Below are positions 5,851 to 13,438 of a DNA stretch of 21,905 nucleotides, piece after piece (within the stretch, counting starts at the first letter, position 1; the number at the start of each line of letters is the position of its first letter). Under the pieces are notes generated by a model. The model worked only from the letters and a program-made list of their open reading frames with translations. It was not told the origin of the DNA and did not search any database. Source of the DNA: a virus; the IMG/VR virus record IMGVR_UViG_3300017758_000165, positions 1-21,905 of that record, one strand, 5' to 3'. The translations under genes were made by a program, and so were the position numbers.

Positions 5851-5858
5851 TATAAATA
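5851..5858 (+). promoter_or_regulatory. T4-type late promoter box (TATAAATA), plus strand
   Basis: Exact match to the T4 late -10 consensus TATAAATA, 19 nt before ATG 5878 and in the only intergenic gap upstream of the oxygenase-aminotransferase-amidinotransferase cluster. Predicted start near 5865 gives a 13-nt leader. Implies late expression by a gp55-like sigma factor not present in this window. Confidence 0.65.
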
Positions 5859-5877
5859 TTTTTGAATTGAATTCATC

Positions 5878-6438
5878 ATGCTTATAGATTATACCAAATA
5901 CAAAGATTACAATAAATTGGAACCAATATTCCAAGAGATCAAAACATTATATGATGTCGAAAAAGACATGAAAGATTTTCGTGTTGAGGATTGGAACGAG
6001 GATTGGGACAAAGGCATTCATGATCAAAAAGTTGAAACTTACAGTTATGATATCTATAATAGATTTGTAGATAGACAACCACCCGCGAGATATGAATCAA
6101 TTGTTAACAAAATTAAAAATTTAAAAGGAATCAGTTACAGTGCAATTATAATAGTTAACCCGCAAAGTGAAATGTTGGAACACACAGACTGGAGCCATAT
6201 AGAAGGAATGCCGGACGATACTCCTGATAAAACTTTTACATTAATGTATTATCTAAAGCAACCAAAGTCCACTATAGAACATTGCGGAATGAAATGGGGA
6301 GATAAAAAACTTTATTTGCCTGAAGATTCTATTTTATGTTTAGACGGAGGACGGGTACCACATGGAGTTTATAACAACACAAACGAACGTAGAATCACTT
6401 TTTGTTTGTCTTTATTAGAGGACAGTTTTGATTTATGA
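5878..6438 (+). CDS. 2-oxoglutarate/Fe(II)-dependent oxygenase, cluster member 1
   Basis: 186 aa. Jelly-roll oxygenase with His102-x-Asp104 (EHTDWSH), distal His162 in GGRVPHGVYNNT and Arg171/172 in NERRITF for 2-oxoglutarate binding. This is the layout of phytanoyl/Asp-hydroxylase-type and related small oxygenases. The N-terminal 85 residues are charged and helical. First gene after the exact TATAAATA box; its TGA overlaps the ATG of the next gene by 4 nt (6435-6438). Reaction inferred: hydroxylation (or desaturation) of a small molecule, protein residue or nucleobase in the cytoplasm. The substrate is unknown. Confidence 0.82.
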   Translation: MLIDYTKYKDYNKLEPIFQEIKTLYDVEKDMKDFRVEDWNEDWDKGIHDQKVETYSYDIYNRFVDRQPPARYESIVNKIKNLKGISYSAIIIVNPQSEMLEHTDWSHIEGMPDDTPDKTFTLMYYLKQPKSTIEHCGMKWGDKKLYLPEDSILCLDGGRVPHGVYNNTNERRITFCLSLLEDSFDL

Positions 6439-6983
6439 AAATAATAGAAAAATTTTTTAACGAAGAAACTTTAGGATTAATACAAGAATGTTATCTTAAC
6501 AACTTTGAAAAAGGCGATTGGATACATGGATATTCTTTTTATGAGAAAAAGGGAGTGAAACAAAATTTAGAAATAATGGTTCTTAAAACCGAACAACTCA
6601 ATGATGCTGTTGTTCAATATTTGTTAGATGCAAAAATTATAAAGCAACGTCCAAATAATTTTGCTTGTATGTTGCATTATGCTGGTCCTGGTTGTTCTAT
6701 TGATTGGCACACAGACTCTCCTACAAAAGATGACACAACTGGCAATAGCAAAACAAGTGGCATTACTGTTTTTATGAACAAAGAATGGAAAGACAGTTGG
6801 GGTGGACAATTTATGTACAAAAATGATTTCGGTGATTGGGGAGGTAAATTTATTGAGCCTGTGTACAACATGGCAATAATGAACACTGGTTTGGAACCAC
6901 ACGGAGTGGCTCCTGTATCTTACGGTGCATCTGCAAGACTTACGTTTCAAATATTTTTAGATAGGGATTGCATAAATGATTAG
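6435..6983 (+). CDS. 2-oxoglutarate/Fe(II)-dependent oxygenase, cluster member 2
   Basis: 182 aa, with HTD at 92-94 (IDWHTDSPTKDD), GGQFMYKN strand at 123-130, distal His156 (LEPHGVAPV) and Arg168 (SARLTFQIFL). These give a complete iron facial triad and 2-oxoglutarate contact, closest in pattern to prolyl-4-hydroxylase-like 2OG-FeII_Oxy proteins. ATGA-type overlap with the gene before, and an 8-nt overlap with the gene after (6976), so the three oxygenases are translationally coupled. It is clearly different in sequence from members 1 and 3, so this is not a recent tandem duplication. Substrate unknown. Confidence 0.85.
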   Translation: MKIIEKFFNEETLGLIQECYLNNFEKGDWIHGYSFYEKKGVKQNLEIMVLKTEQLNDAVVQYLLDAKIIKQRPNNFACMLHYAGPGCSIDWHTDSPTKDDTTGNSKTSGITVFMNKEWKDSWGGQFMYKNDFGDWGGKFIEPVYNMAIMNTGLEPHGVAPVSYGASARLTFQIFLDRDCIND

Positions 6984-7527
6984 CACAAAACAATACAAGC
7001 ACCATGAAAGATTCAAAAATTTGTTTGAAGTCTGTAGACAGGATTGGGAAGAGTGGAATAAAACACACAACATAGAAAAAGAAACTGTCAATGCAGGTGT
7101 TGTGTATGAAGCAGATTTACTTGATGATAGATGTGGATGGTGGGGAGTACCAGTTGTGCATTTTTATAAAAAAACAAAATGGAGTGCAGAATGGCACAGA
7201 ACATATGAAGCAACAAAAGATATTCCAGGCGTAATACACGTGGCTGTCAATTTTACAAAACCAGGATTTGTTATACCTGTGCATGAAGACAAAAAAGATT
7301 TTATAAACGAAAAAGAAGTATTACTAGTGCCTACGATAATAGGAATCAATATTCCTAGCAAAGACAAAGACACAGTGGGATTTCAAGTTGGGGAAGAAAA
7401 AATTTATTTGGCAGAAGGAGATATATTAAGTTTCATGCCAGAACAAAAGCACGGTAGTTGGAACATGAGTGACGAATGGCGTGTAACACTTTACATAACT
7501 ACTGAAAGAACATATTGGGAATTATGA
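6976..7527 (+). CDS. Aspartyl/asparaginyl beta-hydroxylase-like oxygenase, cluster member 3
   Basis: 183 aa. His103-x-Asp105 (IPVHEDKKDF), the strand VPTIIGINIPSKD at 118-130, EGDILSFMPEQKHGSWN with His159, and Arg169 in SDEWRVTLYI. This order matches Asp/Asn beta-hydroxylase (Asp_Arg_Hydrox) domains, which hydroxylate the beta carbon of Asp/Asn or free amino acids. The N-terminal 60 residues hold a helical, tryptophan-rich segment. Starts inside the previous gene and ends with TGA overlapping the ATG of the aminotransferase (ATGA), which supports shared function. If the substrate is an amino acid, this would fit a pathway leading to an amine acceptor for the amidinotransferase. Confidence 0.82.
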   Translation: MISTKQYKHHERFKNLFEVCRQDWEEWNKTHNIEKETVNAGVVYEADLLDDRCGWWGVPVVHFYKKTKWSAEWHRTYEATKDIPGVIHVAVNFTKPGFVIPVHEDKKDFINEKEVLLVPTIIGINIPSKDKDTVGFQVGEEKIYLAEGDILSFMPEQKHGSWNMSDEWRVTLYITTERTYWEL

Positions 7528-8618
7528 GAAAATATCCAGGACTAATACCAGGACCACAAACATTGATAGGTTTTCAAAAACCATACTGGCAGTATGGAAA
7601 TATTATCAATGGTCAGAAACAGATTGATCCTGTGTTGCATTTTGGTTGTTTTGTTTTAGGATTTAACCGTTGGGATATTGTGGACTATGTGAGCAACAAC
7701 ATGAAAACAAAACCGGAAGTTGCTGAAAGTTTTATAATGGAGGACAATCTTAGATTGAATGACGTCAGTTGGACACTCGCGGAAAAACTCTACACAATGT
7801 CTGGTTACAAAAGTATTTTTGCATTGAGCGGTAGCGATGCCAACGAGGGAGCGATCAAACTTGCAAGTGCATATCAGAAACAACTTGGACAGGACAAGCG
7901 ACAAAAGATTGTGTGCTTCGAGAACAGTTATCATGGTTCAACATTTTTAAATTACAGCATGGGCGACAGTCTATTTGAGGATCCTTTCTACACATTGAAA
8001 AGATATGATCAAGTGATCAGACTGAAAAGAGATTTCGAAGTCAAGGACACAAATTGGGACGAGGTTATGTGTGTGATGGTTGAGACTTGTTCTTACGGAC
8101 ACGGTCTGGTTCCTAACACAGATGAGTTCTGGGGCAAGATAGCACAACTGCAAGAACAAGGTGTCATAGTGATAGTGGATGATATATTCATGGGCGGAGG
8201 TAAAACAGGAACCTTTGTGGGTTGGAAGAATTTGCCTGTGACGCCAGACATATTCACAATGGGCAAAGCAATCACTGGAGGATATTATCCTTTGAGTATC
8301 ACATTGTACGGTCCTAGGGTTGACGAAGTATTGCCGGAGGATTTCAATTGGGAACACGGATTCACATACAATTACAGCCTACCAGGAATACTGGCTTGCA
8401 AGAGATACATCGACATATTGGACGACGAGAAACCTTTGGATGAACACAGAAAGATTGTGACCAGAGCGAGAACCATATTTGTGGAAGCAGGATACAAGAT
8501 CAAGGGAGAGTTCGGAACCATGTTCGACTTGGAGCGAGGTGACGAAAGCAAATTTTTCATCATACCCATTAGTGCAGACAACGAATATTTCAGTGTGTTG
8601 AAAGATCAAATCAAATGA
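7524..8618 (+). CDS. Class III PLP-dependent aminotransferase
   Basis: 364 aa from ATG 7524, chosen because it overlaps the previous TGA; an in-frame ATG at 7515 is also possible. Fold-type I landmarks: LSGSDANEGAIKLA at 101-114, ENSYHGST at 133-140, VETCSYGHGLVPN near 186-198, IVDDIFMGGGKTG at 217-229 (Asp for the pyridine nitrogen), and Lys248 in FTMGKAITGGYYPLS, the expected PLP lysine. It is about 40-60 residues shorter than most family members; the C-terminal small domain is cut short (ends PISADNEYFSVLKDQIK). The motifs favour a true aminotransferase over glutamate-1-semialdehyde aminomutase (hemL), although hemL belongs to the same class. GC content begins to rise within this gene. It likely makes an amine for the amidinotransferase downstream. 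Confidence 0.9.
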   Translation: MRKYPGLIPGPQTLIGFQKPYWQYGNIINGQKQIDPVLHFGCFVLGFNRWDIVDYVSNNMKTKPEVAESFIMEDNLRLNDVSWTLAEKLYTMSGYKSIFALSGSDANEGAIKLASAYQKQLGQDKRQKIVCFENSYHGSTFLNYSMGDSLFEDPFYTLKRYDQVIRLKRDFEVKDTNWDEVMCVMVETCSYGHGLVPNTDEFWGKIAQLQEQGVIVIVDDIFMGGGKTGTFVGWKNLPVTPDIFTMGKAITGGYYPLSITLYGPRVDEVLPEDFNWEHGFTYNYSLPGILACKRYIDILDDEKPLDEHRKIVTRARTIFVEAGYKIKGEFGTMFDLERGDESKFFIIPISADNEYFSVLKDQIK

Positions 8619-8800
8619 AATGGGTGTTAGTGATCCTTTACTTCGTGACAGGACCAGGCGGAGGTTGGGAAGTGGTGGATAAAAAATTTTACGAAACAAA
8701 AGCGGAATGTGTGGAGTTCCAGCAGTTCTTCCAACAGTTGCCTGCGGCGACACACAACGGATACATGGCAAGATGCCAAGAGGTTGAGGAAGAAGCATAA
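8615..8800 (+). CDS. Small 61-aa protein in the amidinotransferase operon
   Basis: ATG overlaps the aminotransferase TGA (ATGA), and its own TAA shares a base with the ATG of the amidinotransferase. Sequence MKWVLVILYFVTGPGGGWEV opens with a hydrophobic stretch resembling a signal or anchor, followed by KKFYETKAECVEFQQFFQQL and a second cysteine near residue 54 (MARCQEVEEEA). Two cysteines after a signal-like start would suit a small exported, disulfide-bonded protein, which is an inference. The overlapping reading on both sides argues that it is a real gene of the cluster. No family recognised. Confidence 0.65.
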   Translation: MKWVLVILYFVTGPGGGWEVVDKKFYETKAECVEFQQFFQQLPAATHNGYMARCQEVEEEA

Positions 8801-9864
8801 TGATATACACAGAATACGATCCATTGCAATCAGTGATAGTGGGAGACACATACGCTCCGGGCGATGTGGATCACCTGTTGCACAAGGGCAACACCTCACA
8901 GTTCAACAAGATACTGGAAGAAACAAAACAGGATCTCGATCTGTTGTCGGACTTCCTCAAGCAGGGCAACATAGAAGTGATGCGTCCTCACATACACAAC
9001 TACGACAGTGTGAAGATGCCACAGTTCGACGTGCAACTGCCTATCGCTCCCGTTGTGCCAAGAGATGCATTGATGGTGATGGGCAAGAACATAATACAGA
9101 CTTACACCAGTTACACAGACAGATACTTCGATGCTATCAGTTACTATCCCATATTTGAAAAATTATTCCAGCAGGGATATAGATGGGTAAGCCAACCGGC
9201 ACCCATGTTGACAAATCTAAACACCAAGGACGATTGGTTCGTCAACGACAGGACATACAAGGACACACTGCACGACAGAGTGTTGTGGCACACAGCCACC
9301 ATGTTGAAGGCGGGAGATGCATTCATTGTGAATCACGAAGGTCCAGGTAGCAAGACAGGATTGGAATGGTGCAAACGTGAACTGCCGGAGTTTGCTTTCT
9401 ATCCCAACACAGGCACACGCTTCAATGGATTTGGACACATCGACCACGGCTTCATCATGATAGATGACGACACTGTGATACACGCAGGCATGGACTGGGT
9501 TCCTCAGTGTTTGCACAACAAGAAGTTGATAGATGTCAGCGACTGTCTGCCGGAACTAAAGATGGATAGATATGTGCAGGATTACACGGAAGCCAACAAC
9601 AAGATGGATGTTGCTTGGTTGGACAAGTATCTAGAGAACTGGAGAGGTTACTGCCAGGAAGTTTGTTTTGATCTCAATGTTTTGATCATAGACAGGAACA
9701 ACATTGTGTTTGCTAGACACATACCCAAACTGTTTGAAAAACTGAAGTCCTTGCATATAGACTGCCACGTAGTGCAACAGCGCCATTATCTGTTTTGGGA
9801 AGGTGGAATACATTGTAGCACACTAGACGTCAAACGTAAAGGCGCCAAAAGAAAAATCATATAA
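8800..9864 (+). CDS. Amidinotransferase (arginine:glycine / inosamine-type family)
   Basis: 354 aa, normal length for StrB/GATM-like enzymes, which move the amidino group of arginine to an amine to form a guanidine. Matches to human GATM recalled by eye: AGDAFIVNHEGPGSKTGLEW at 171-190; FGHIDHGFIMIDDDTVIHAG with catalytic His213; FDLNVLIIDRNNIVFARHIPKLFEKLK in the C-terminal part; EGGIHCSTLDVKRKG with nucleophile Cys339. The residue where GATM has Asp254 (FDAADF) appears to be His164 (WHTATM), so one triad residue may differ. Last gene of the cluster, GC-rich (about 50-55% in sampled 60-base lines, versus about 28-35% for early cluster genes), with CTG/GTG-rich codon use, which suggests recent acquisition. 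Substrate amine unknown, perhaps the aminotransferase product. Confidence 0.9.
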   Translation: MIYTEYDPLQSVIVGDTYAPGDVDHLLHKGNTSQFNKILEETKQDLDLLSDFLKQGNIEVMRPHIHNYDSVKMPQFDVQLPIAPVVPRDALMVMGKNIIQTYTSYTDRYFDAISYYPIFEKLFQQGYRWVSQPAPMLTNLNTKDDWFVNDRTYKDTLHDRVLWHTATMLKAGDAFIVNHEGPGSKTGLEWCKRELPEFAFYPNTGTRFNGFGHIDHGFIMIDDDTVIHAGMDWVPQCLHNKKLIDVSDCLPELKMDRYVQDYTEANNKMDVAWLDKYLENWRGYCQEVCFDLNVLIIDRNNIVFARHIPKLFEKLKSLHIDCHVVQQRHYLFWEGGIHCSTLDVKRKGAKRKII

Positions 9865-9893
9865 AAAACCTGCTTACCGAATCGCTTTGCTGT

Positions 9894-9930
9894 CCGCTTC
9901 GCGGTTTAAAAATTGCGTACCGCTTCGCGG
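9894..9930. terminator. Paired CCGCTTCGCGG hairpins, probable bidirectional terminator
   Basis: The 91-bp gap between the convergent amidinotransferase and polymerase genes contains two direct copies of an 11-base hairpin, CCGC-TTC-GCGG, at 9894-9904 and 9920-9930. The first is followed on the plus strand by TTTAAAAATT; the second, read on the minus strand, is followed by TACGCAATTTTT. This is the expected place for termination in both directions, although the U-tracts are short. Confidence 0.5.
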
Positions 9931-9955
9931 AAATTTGGCTTTCCACCTACGGGTA

Positions 9956-11587
9956 TTACTGCGTCAACCACTGCTCGAAGGAATGAAGTTTGACATCTGT
10001 GCATTCCACATAATCAGAATTGTTGTGATGTCTTACTTTGCCTCTGCCTGAAATTACATCACCATCTCTATAACCAAAAGGTTTTTTAACTGTGATGTCT
10101 ATGTATTCTCCCGGACCGATACCTAGTGTTACAAATGTAATATATTTTCCATTGTTGCCTCTAAACACTCTACCGTTTGCAACTACTCCTGCAAATTCTA
10201 CATAATCTAAATATTGTGTTGCAACTTTACATTTAGGAATAAAACCTCTTTTCCACCAACCAGGTTCATTGTCTACTCCTAGTCTTTGTGCTTCTGTGTT
10301 GTATACCCAACGTCTATATGAACCTTCACAGTGTTTCAAACAAGCCTCCCAAAATCTTTTGGGGTTATGTGCTTTCTGATATGCCAATGCCCAAATCAAT
10401 CTTCCAAGATTTACTGCGTGTGCTCTACATAATCCAAAACCTGAAAGTGTCATTAGAGTATCTATTGCTTCTTGTTTCTTAGGATGGTTTCCTAATTTTT
10501 CAACAAACTCTAAAATTTTTTCATCTTTCTTTTTTTCGAATGCTCTACGATACATATCTGCTTCATACATATCAATACCAATTATATCTGAAATGATTTC
10601 AATAGCATCATCTTCAAATACAATACTATCTTGTACTCCGTCTTTAGTCCAGTCATTAAACATTGATGCTTTTTGCCTTCCTGTAAGTGCAACAGGTCTA
10701 ATCATAGCAGTTGCAAACACACAGTCTAATACACTTTTAGGTTGTATTGCTCTAAACAATCTACGCATTGCCGGTGACTCTCCTTGTGTTACTCCTAACA
10801 CATCACCTCTACTTAAAAGTTTTGCTGTTGCTTCATCTTCTTCCGGATAGTCTGTTAAATTCTTATTAGGTTCAATTTCTAATAATTGACTTAATCCTCT
10901 GTTTGCAAGTATGTCTACTTTTAAATGTTCTAAATCTTCTACCTCATATTTGTCTAAAAGTATCTGATTGTCTTCACTAATTAAACTTTTAGGAAGTTGC
11001 CTATCGAACATTATTACTCCACCACAGTGTTTAGATATACATCTTTTCTTTCCTAATAATTTTTGTTCAATACGTTTGGCTTCTATAGGATCTATATCGT
11101 AATCTTCATATTTAAAATTACGTGGTAAGTTTCCTTTTACACCTAAACGTTTAGCCGCTTCTCGCTTTGCTGATTTAGGTTGATATGTTACATAATTTGA
11201 AATACGTGCAGTCTTACCAGGCCACTTTTTAAAAATACGTTCCATAACATCTTTTTGTCGCCAGTGTTCGAAGTCTATATCTACATCAGGTAAATCATCA
11301 CGTAAAGGGTTTAGGAAACGTGCAACGGGTATGTTCCACTTAACTGGATTTACGTCAGTGATTCCTAGCAAATAACATACGAGAGATGATCCAGCCGATC
11401 CTCGTGTCATGTGTTTGATATCTTGTGTTATGTCTATGATGTCGCAAATTTTTAAGAAGTATTCTGTGAATCTTTGTTTTAATATTAATTCAAATTCTTC
11501 TGCGAGTCTTTTTTGGTACACTTCACCGTCGGGCATTTGCCTTTTAAAACGTTCAGTGAGCCTTTGTATATTTTCTAAATCATTCAT
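9956..11587 (-). CDS. dnaE-like: C-family DNA polymerase core (DNA polymerase III alpha-like, no PHP domain)
   Basis: 543 aa, versus about 1160 for E. coli DnaE. The palm/fingers/OB series is present in order: TRGSAGSSLVCYLLGITDVN at 61-80; FLNPLRDDLPDVDIDFE with the two catalytic Asp (101, 103); ARISNYVTY and KREAAKRLG; CISKHCGGVIMF near 183-194; HLKVDILANRGLSQLLEI with the third Asp225; VLGVTQGESPAMRRLFRAI at 263-281; the ADMYRRAFEKKK finger motif at 343-354; and GFGLCRAHAVNLGRLIWA. Residues 463-500 form an OB fold (VEFAGVVANGRVFRGNNGKY). PHP exonuclease, beta-binding and tau-binding parts are absent. ATG 11587 has GAGAGG upstream and a CATAAATA box. Likely the replicative or an accessory phage polymerase; no T4-type gp43 is seen here. 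Confidence 0.9.
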   Translation of the reverse strand: MNDLENIQRLTERFKRQMPDGEVYQKRLAEEFELILKQRFTEYFLKICDIIDITQDIKHMTRGSAGSSLVCYLLGITDVNPVKWNIPVARFLNPLRDDLPDVDIDFEHWRQKDVMERIFKKWPGKTARISNYVTYQPKSAKREAAKRLGVKGNLPRNFKYEDYDIDPIEAKRIEQKLLGKKRCISKHCGGVIMFDRQLPKSLISEDNQILLDKYEVEDLEHLKVDILANRGLSQLLEIEPNKNLTDYPEEDEATAKLLSRGDVLGVTQGESPAMRRLFRAIQPKSVLDCVFATAMIRPVALTGRQKASMFNDWTKDGVQDSIVFEDDAIEIISDIIGIDMYEADMYRRAFEKKKDEKILEFVEKLGNHPKKQEAIDTLMTLSGFGLCRAHAVNLGRLIWALAYQKAHNPKRFWEACLKHCEGSYRRWVYNTEAQRLGVDNEPGWWKRGFIPKCKVATQYLDYVEFAGVVANGRVFRGNNGKYITFVTLGIGPGEYIDITVKKPFGYRDGDVISGRGKVRHHNNSDYVECTDVKLHSFEQWLTQ

Positions 11588-11611
11588 TGTTTGCCTCTCT
11601 GCCTAAAACAA

Positions 11612-11619
11612 TATTTATG
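11612..11619 (-). promoter_or_regulatory. Late-like promoter box (CATAAATA), minus strand
   Basis: CATAAATA, one mismatch from TATAAATA, in the 53-nt gap before the polymerase gene, with start site predicted near 11605 and a GAGAGG ribosome-binding site at 11593-11600. Unusual for a replication gene, so it may be a middle or late re-expression signal. Confidence 0.45.
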
Positions 11620-11640
11620 ATTTTGAAAAGATGGGATTGA

Positions 11641-12492
11641 CTATTTTGGTAAAATGTTTATGTCGTAGAATTTAGCCATAGTTTCATATGCTGTGCCATC
11701 TACTAATTCTGCATTTTCAAACTGTATATTTGTTAAGCAATTAAACAATCTACCACGATCATTATCACTAGGGTAATACAAGTCATTTATCTGTGAAATT
11801 TTACTTGAACTATAATTTTTTAATACACCAGGCACTAACGATATCACAGGTATTCCTTCACGCAATACTTCAGTAACAGCCATGGTGTGTAAACTTATCA
11901 CGCAATAAATGTTTTCCAATGTATCACAAAATCCTCTAGAACCTCTTGCTTTCTTGTTGACCTTTTTCCTTATTTTAATTGGTCTATCAGTGTATTTTTT
12001 AACTTCAGCAACTGTTTCGTCGATCCATTGATCAACACTTTTCTTAATATCATAGATGTCTAATCCGTTTTGACTAGGAGCAACTATGTAAACTTGCTCA
12101 CCATTTTTCTTCATTGTACGTAAAGGCATATTGAATTTACAGAAACGTTTGTTATCCCATTCGCCTTTTACTTCTTTGATTTGATTTTCATTAAAAGTTA
12201 ATCTCCAGTATCTTGGTTTCCACCAATTACAATAACCCTTTTCAACATTAAAGTAATCAATATTTTTTTCTGCTAGTTCTTGATGTAATCTAAGTCCGGT
12301 ATCGTGTCCACCAACTCCACCTAGTATTACCAAGTCACCTTTTTTGATATCTGATTCTTTTTCAAGATGACCATACACTACTGGCATACCTGCTCTTCTA
12401 TGAATTGAGTTTGCTACCCAAGTGGCAGTTCTGTATGAGGTTCCCTCGTCTAAACTTTTTGGAAGTATAATTCTATTGTATTCTTTATCCAT
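11641..12492 (-). CDS. GT-B-like / capsule-polysaccharide-type phage protein
   Basis: 283 aa from ATG 12492, which has GGAG just before it; a TTG at 12501 is possible. No signal peptide. The middle reads VYIVAPSQNGLDIYDIKKSV then DRPIKIRKK, followed by the C-terminal motif CVISLHTMAVTEVLREGIPV ISLVPG. The last is the pattern of GT-B glycosyltransferase and related nucleotide-sugar-binding domains where a helix-loop (S/N-x-x-x-x-E-x-x-x-x-G-x-P-V) closes the donor site. An N-terminal GDLVILGGVGG strand-turn is also present. It overlaps the helicase stop by 8 nt, within the replication block. It could be a glycosyltransferase acting on DNA or surface glycan, but this is uncertain. Confidence 0.6.
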   Translation of the reverse strand: MDKEYNRIILPKSLDEGTSYRTATWVANSIHRRAGMPVVYGHLEKESDIKKGDLVILGGVGGHDTGLRLHQELAEKNIDYFNVEKGYCNWWKPRYWRLTFNENQIKEVKGEWDNKRFCKFNMPLRTMKKNGEQVYIVAPSQNGLDIYDIKKSVDQWIDETVAEVKKYTDRPIKIRKKVNKKARGSRGFCDTLENIYCVISLHTMAVTEVLREGIPVISLVPGVLKNYSSSKISQINDLYYPSDNDRGRLFNCLTNIQFENAELVDGTAYETMAKFYDINILPK

Positions 12493-13420
12493 CTTCTCCA
12501 AGATCCTTTAAGAATTCTCTTAATTTAGTTCCATCTGTATCAGTTTTTATTCTGCCTACTGTGTCACCTTTTGTTGGATCCGGGGGAGTAAGTGCCTTAG
12601 TGTCTGCGTCATCTGTGACTGTCGAAGTTTTCTTTAATGAATTGTAAATTGTGCTTTTACGTTTATCAAATTCTTGATATTCTGAATCATCAGCGAGGTC
12701 TCTTATTCTTAAACTGTCTACGTCAAACTCTAAATCGATCTTCATACCAACACCACTAGAACTTCTAGTTTTCATAAGTTGTATCTGATATCTACCACGT
12801 TCTCTCATTGCTCTACTTGTGAATATACCAAACACATTGTCAGCAGTTTGTATTTTACTTAAACCACCTGCTATGTGCGAATGATCAAATTCTATTTCTT
12901 CAACTGCACCTCTGTTCAACTGTGATGCTGTTACAAATATAACATTTAACTCCATCGCCAAGTTTCTAAGTTCTTCTGATACAAATTTATCTTTTACAAA
13001 TAAATCACTTGGACTTACTTTTTTATTAATTGGCATCATTAAATCTAAGTAGTCTACAAGTATCACATCTAGTTTTGTTCCAGTTTTAATTTCATATTCT
13101 TTAATCCAACTTCTTAAATCATTTGCAGTTTTACCACTAGGCATATATTTGATTTGTAACTTTCCTGATTTTTTGCCAAGTAGTTTTACTTTCATTTCTA
13201 CACCATCTAAGTCTTTAAATATCTCTTTTGTTGGAATGTCAGTCAGCATCGAATCGATCCTCATACTAACAAGTGGCTCACTTAATTCAAAGGACACATA
13301 CGCAACATTCATGCTGTTGAGTACCCAGTTACAGCCTAAGTTTGCTAGGAATAAACTTTTACCTGCACCACTACCACCTGCAAATATATTAAGTTCACCT
13401 TTGTTAAATCCACCAAACAA
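12485..13420 (-). CDS. DnaB/gp41-type replicative helicase, C-terminal ATPase part (after in-frame TAG)
   Basis: RecA-like motor of the replicative helicase that unwinds the phage fork as a hexamer. Walker A GGSGAGKS at about 15-22 of this part (Lys21), Walker B LDVILVDYLDLMMP, the SQLNRGAVEE segment (motif H3), a DnaB-type loop HIAGGLSKIQTADNVFG, and a QLMKTRSSSGVG arginine-containing stretch near the end. The only initiation codon close to the break is TTG 13420, without a ribosome-binding site. The codons between the TAG (13439-13441) and TTG continue in the same frame as TTLDKR, the usual linker before LFGGFNKGEL. With the N-terminal part this totals 479 codons, close to T4 gp41 (475). 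So this is probably one helicase gene broken by a single amber codon. Confidence 0.88.
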   Translation of the reverse strand: MFGGFNKGELNIFAGGSGAGKSLFLANLGCNWVLNSMNVAYVSFELSEPLVSMRIDSMLTDIPTKEIFKDLDGVEMKVKLLGKKSGKLQIKYMPSGKTANDLRSWIKEYEIKTGTKLDVILVDYLDLMMPINKKVSPSDLFVKDKFVSEELRNLAMELNVIFVTASQLNRGAVEEIEFDHSHIAGGLSKIQTADNVFGIFTSRAMRERGRYQIQLMKTRSSSGVGMKIDLEFDVDSLRIRDLADDSEYQEFDKRKSTIYNSLKKTSTVTDDADTKALTPPDPTKGDTVGRIKTDTDGTKLREFLKDLGEDG

Positions 13421-13438
13421 TCTTTTATCTAGTGTTGT

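Noticed and set aside
7524-8618. Glutamate-1-semialdehyde aminomutase (hemL) to pair with hemC.
   Set aside because: The lysine motif GKAITGGYYPLS and VDDIFMGGGKTG fit aminotransferases better, and the gene is coupled to the amidinotransferase, not to hemC. Not excluded.
7971-8849. Minus-strand frames of 128 and 156 aa antisense to the aminotransferase.
   Set aside because: Shadow frames opposite a gene with complete PLP motifs; no initiation signals.
8709-9158. 149-aa plus-strand frame across the small gene and amidinotransferase.
   Set aside because: It is a different frame of two well-supported genes in a GC-richer region. Ser/Arg/Gln-rich low-information sequence with no motif.
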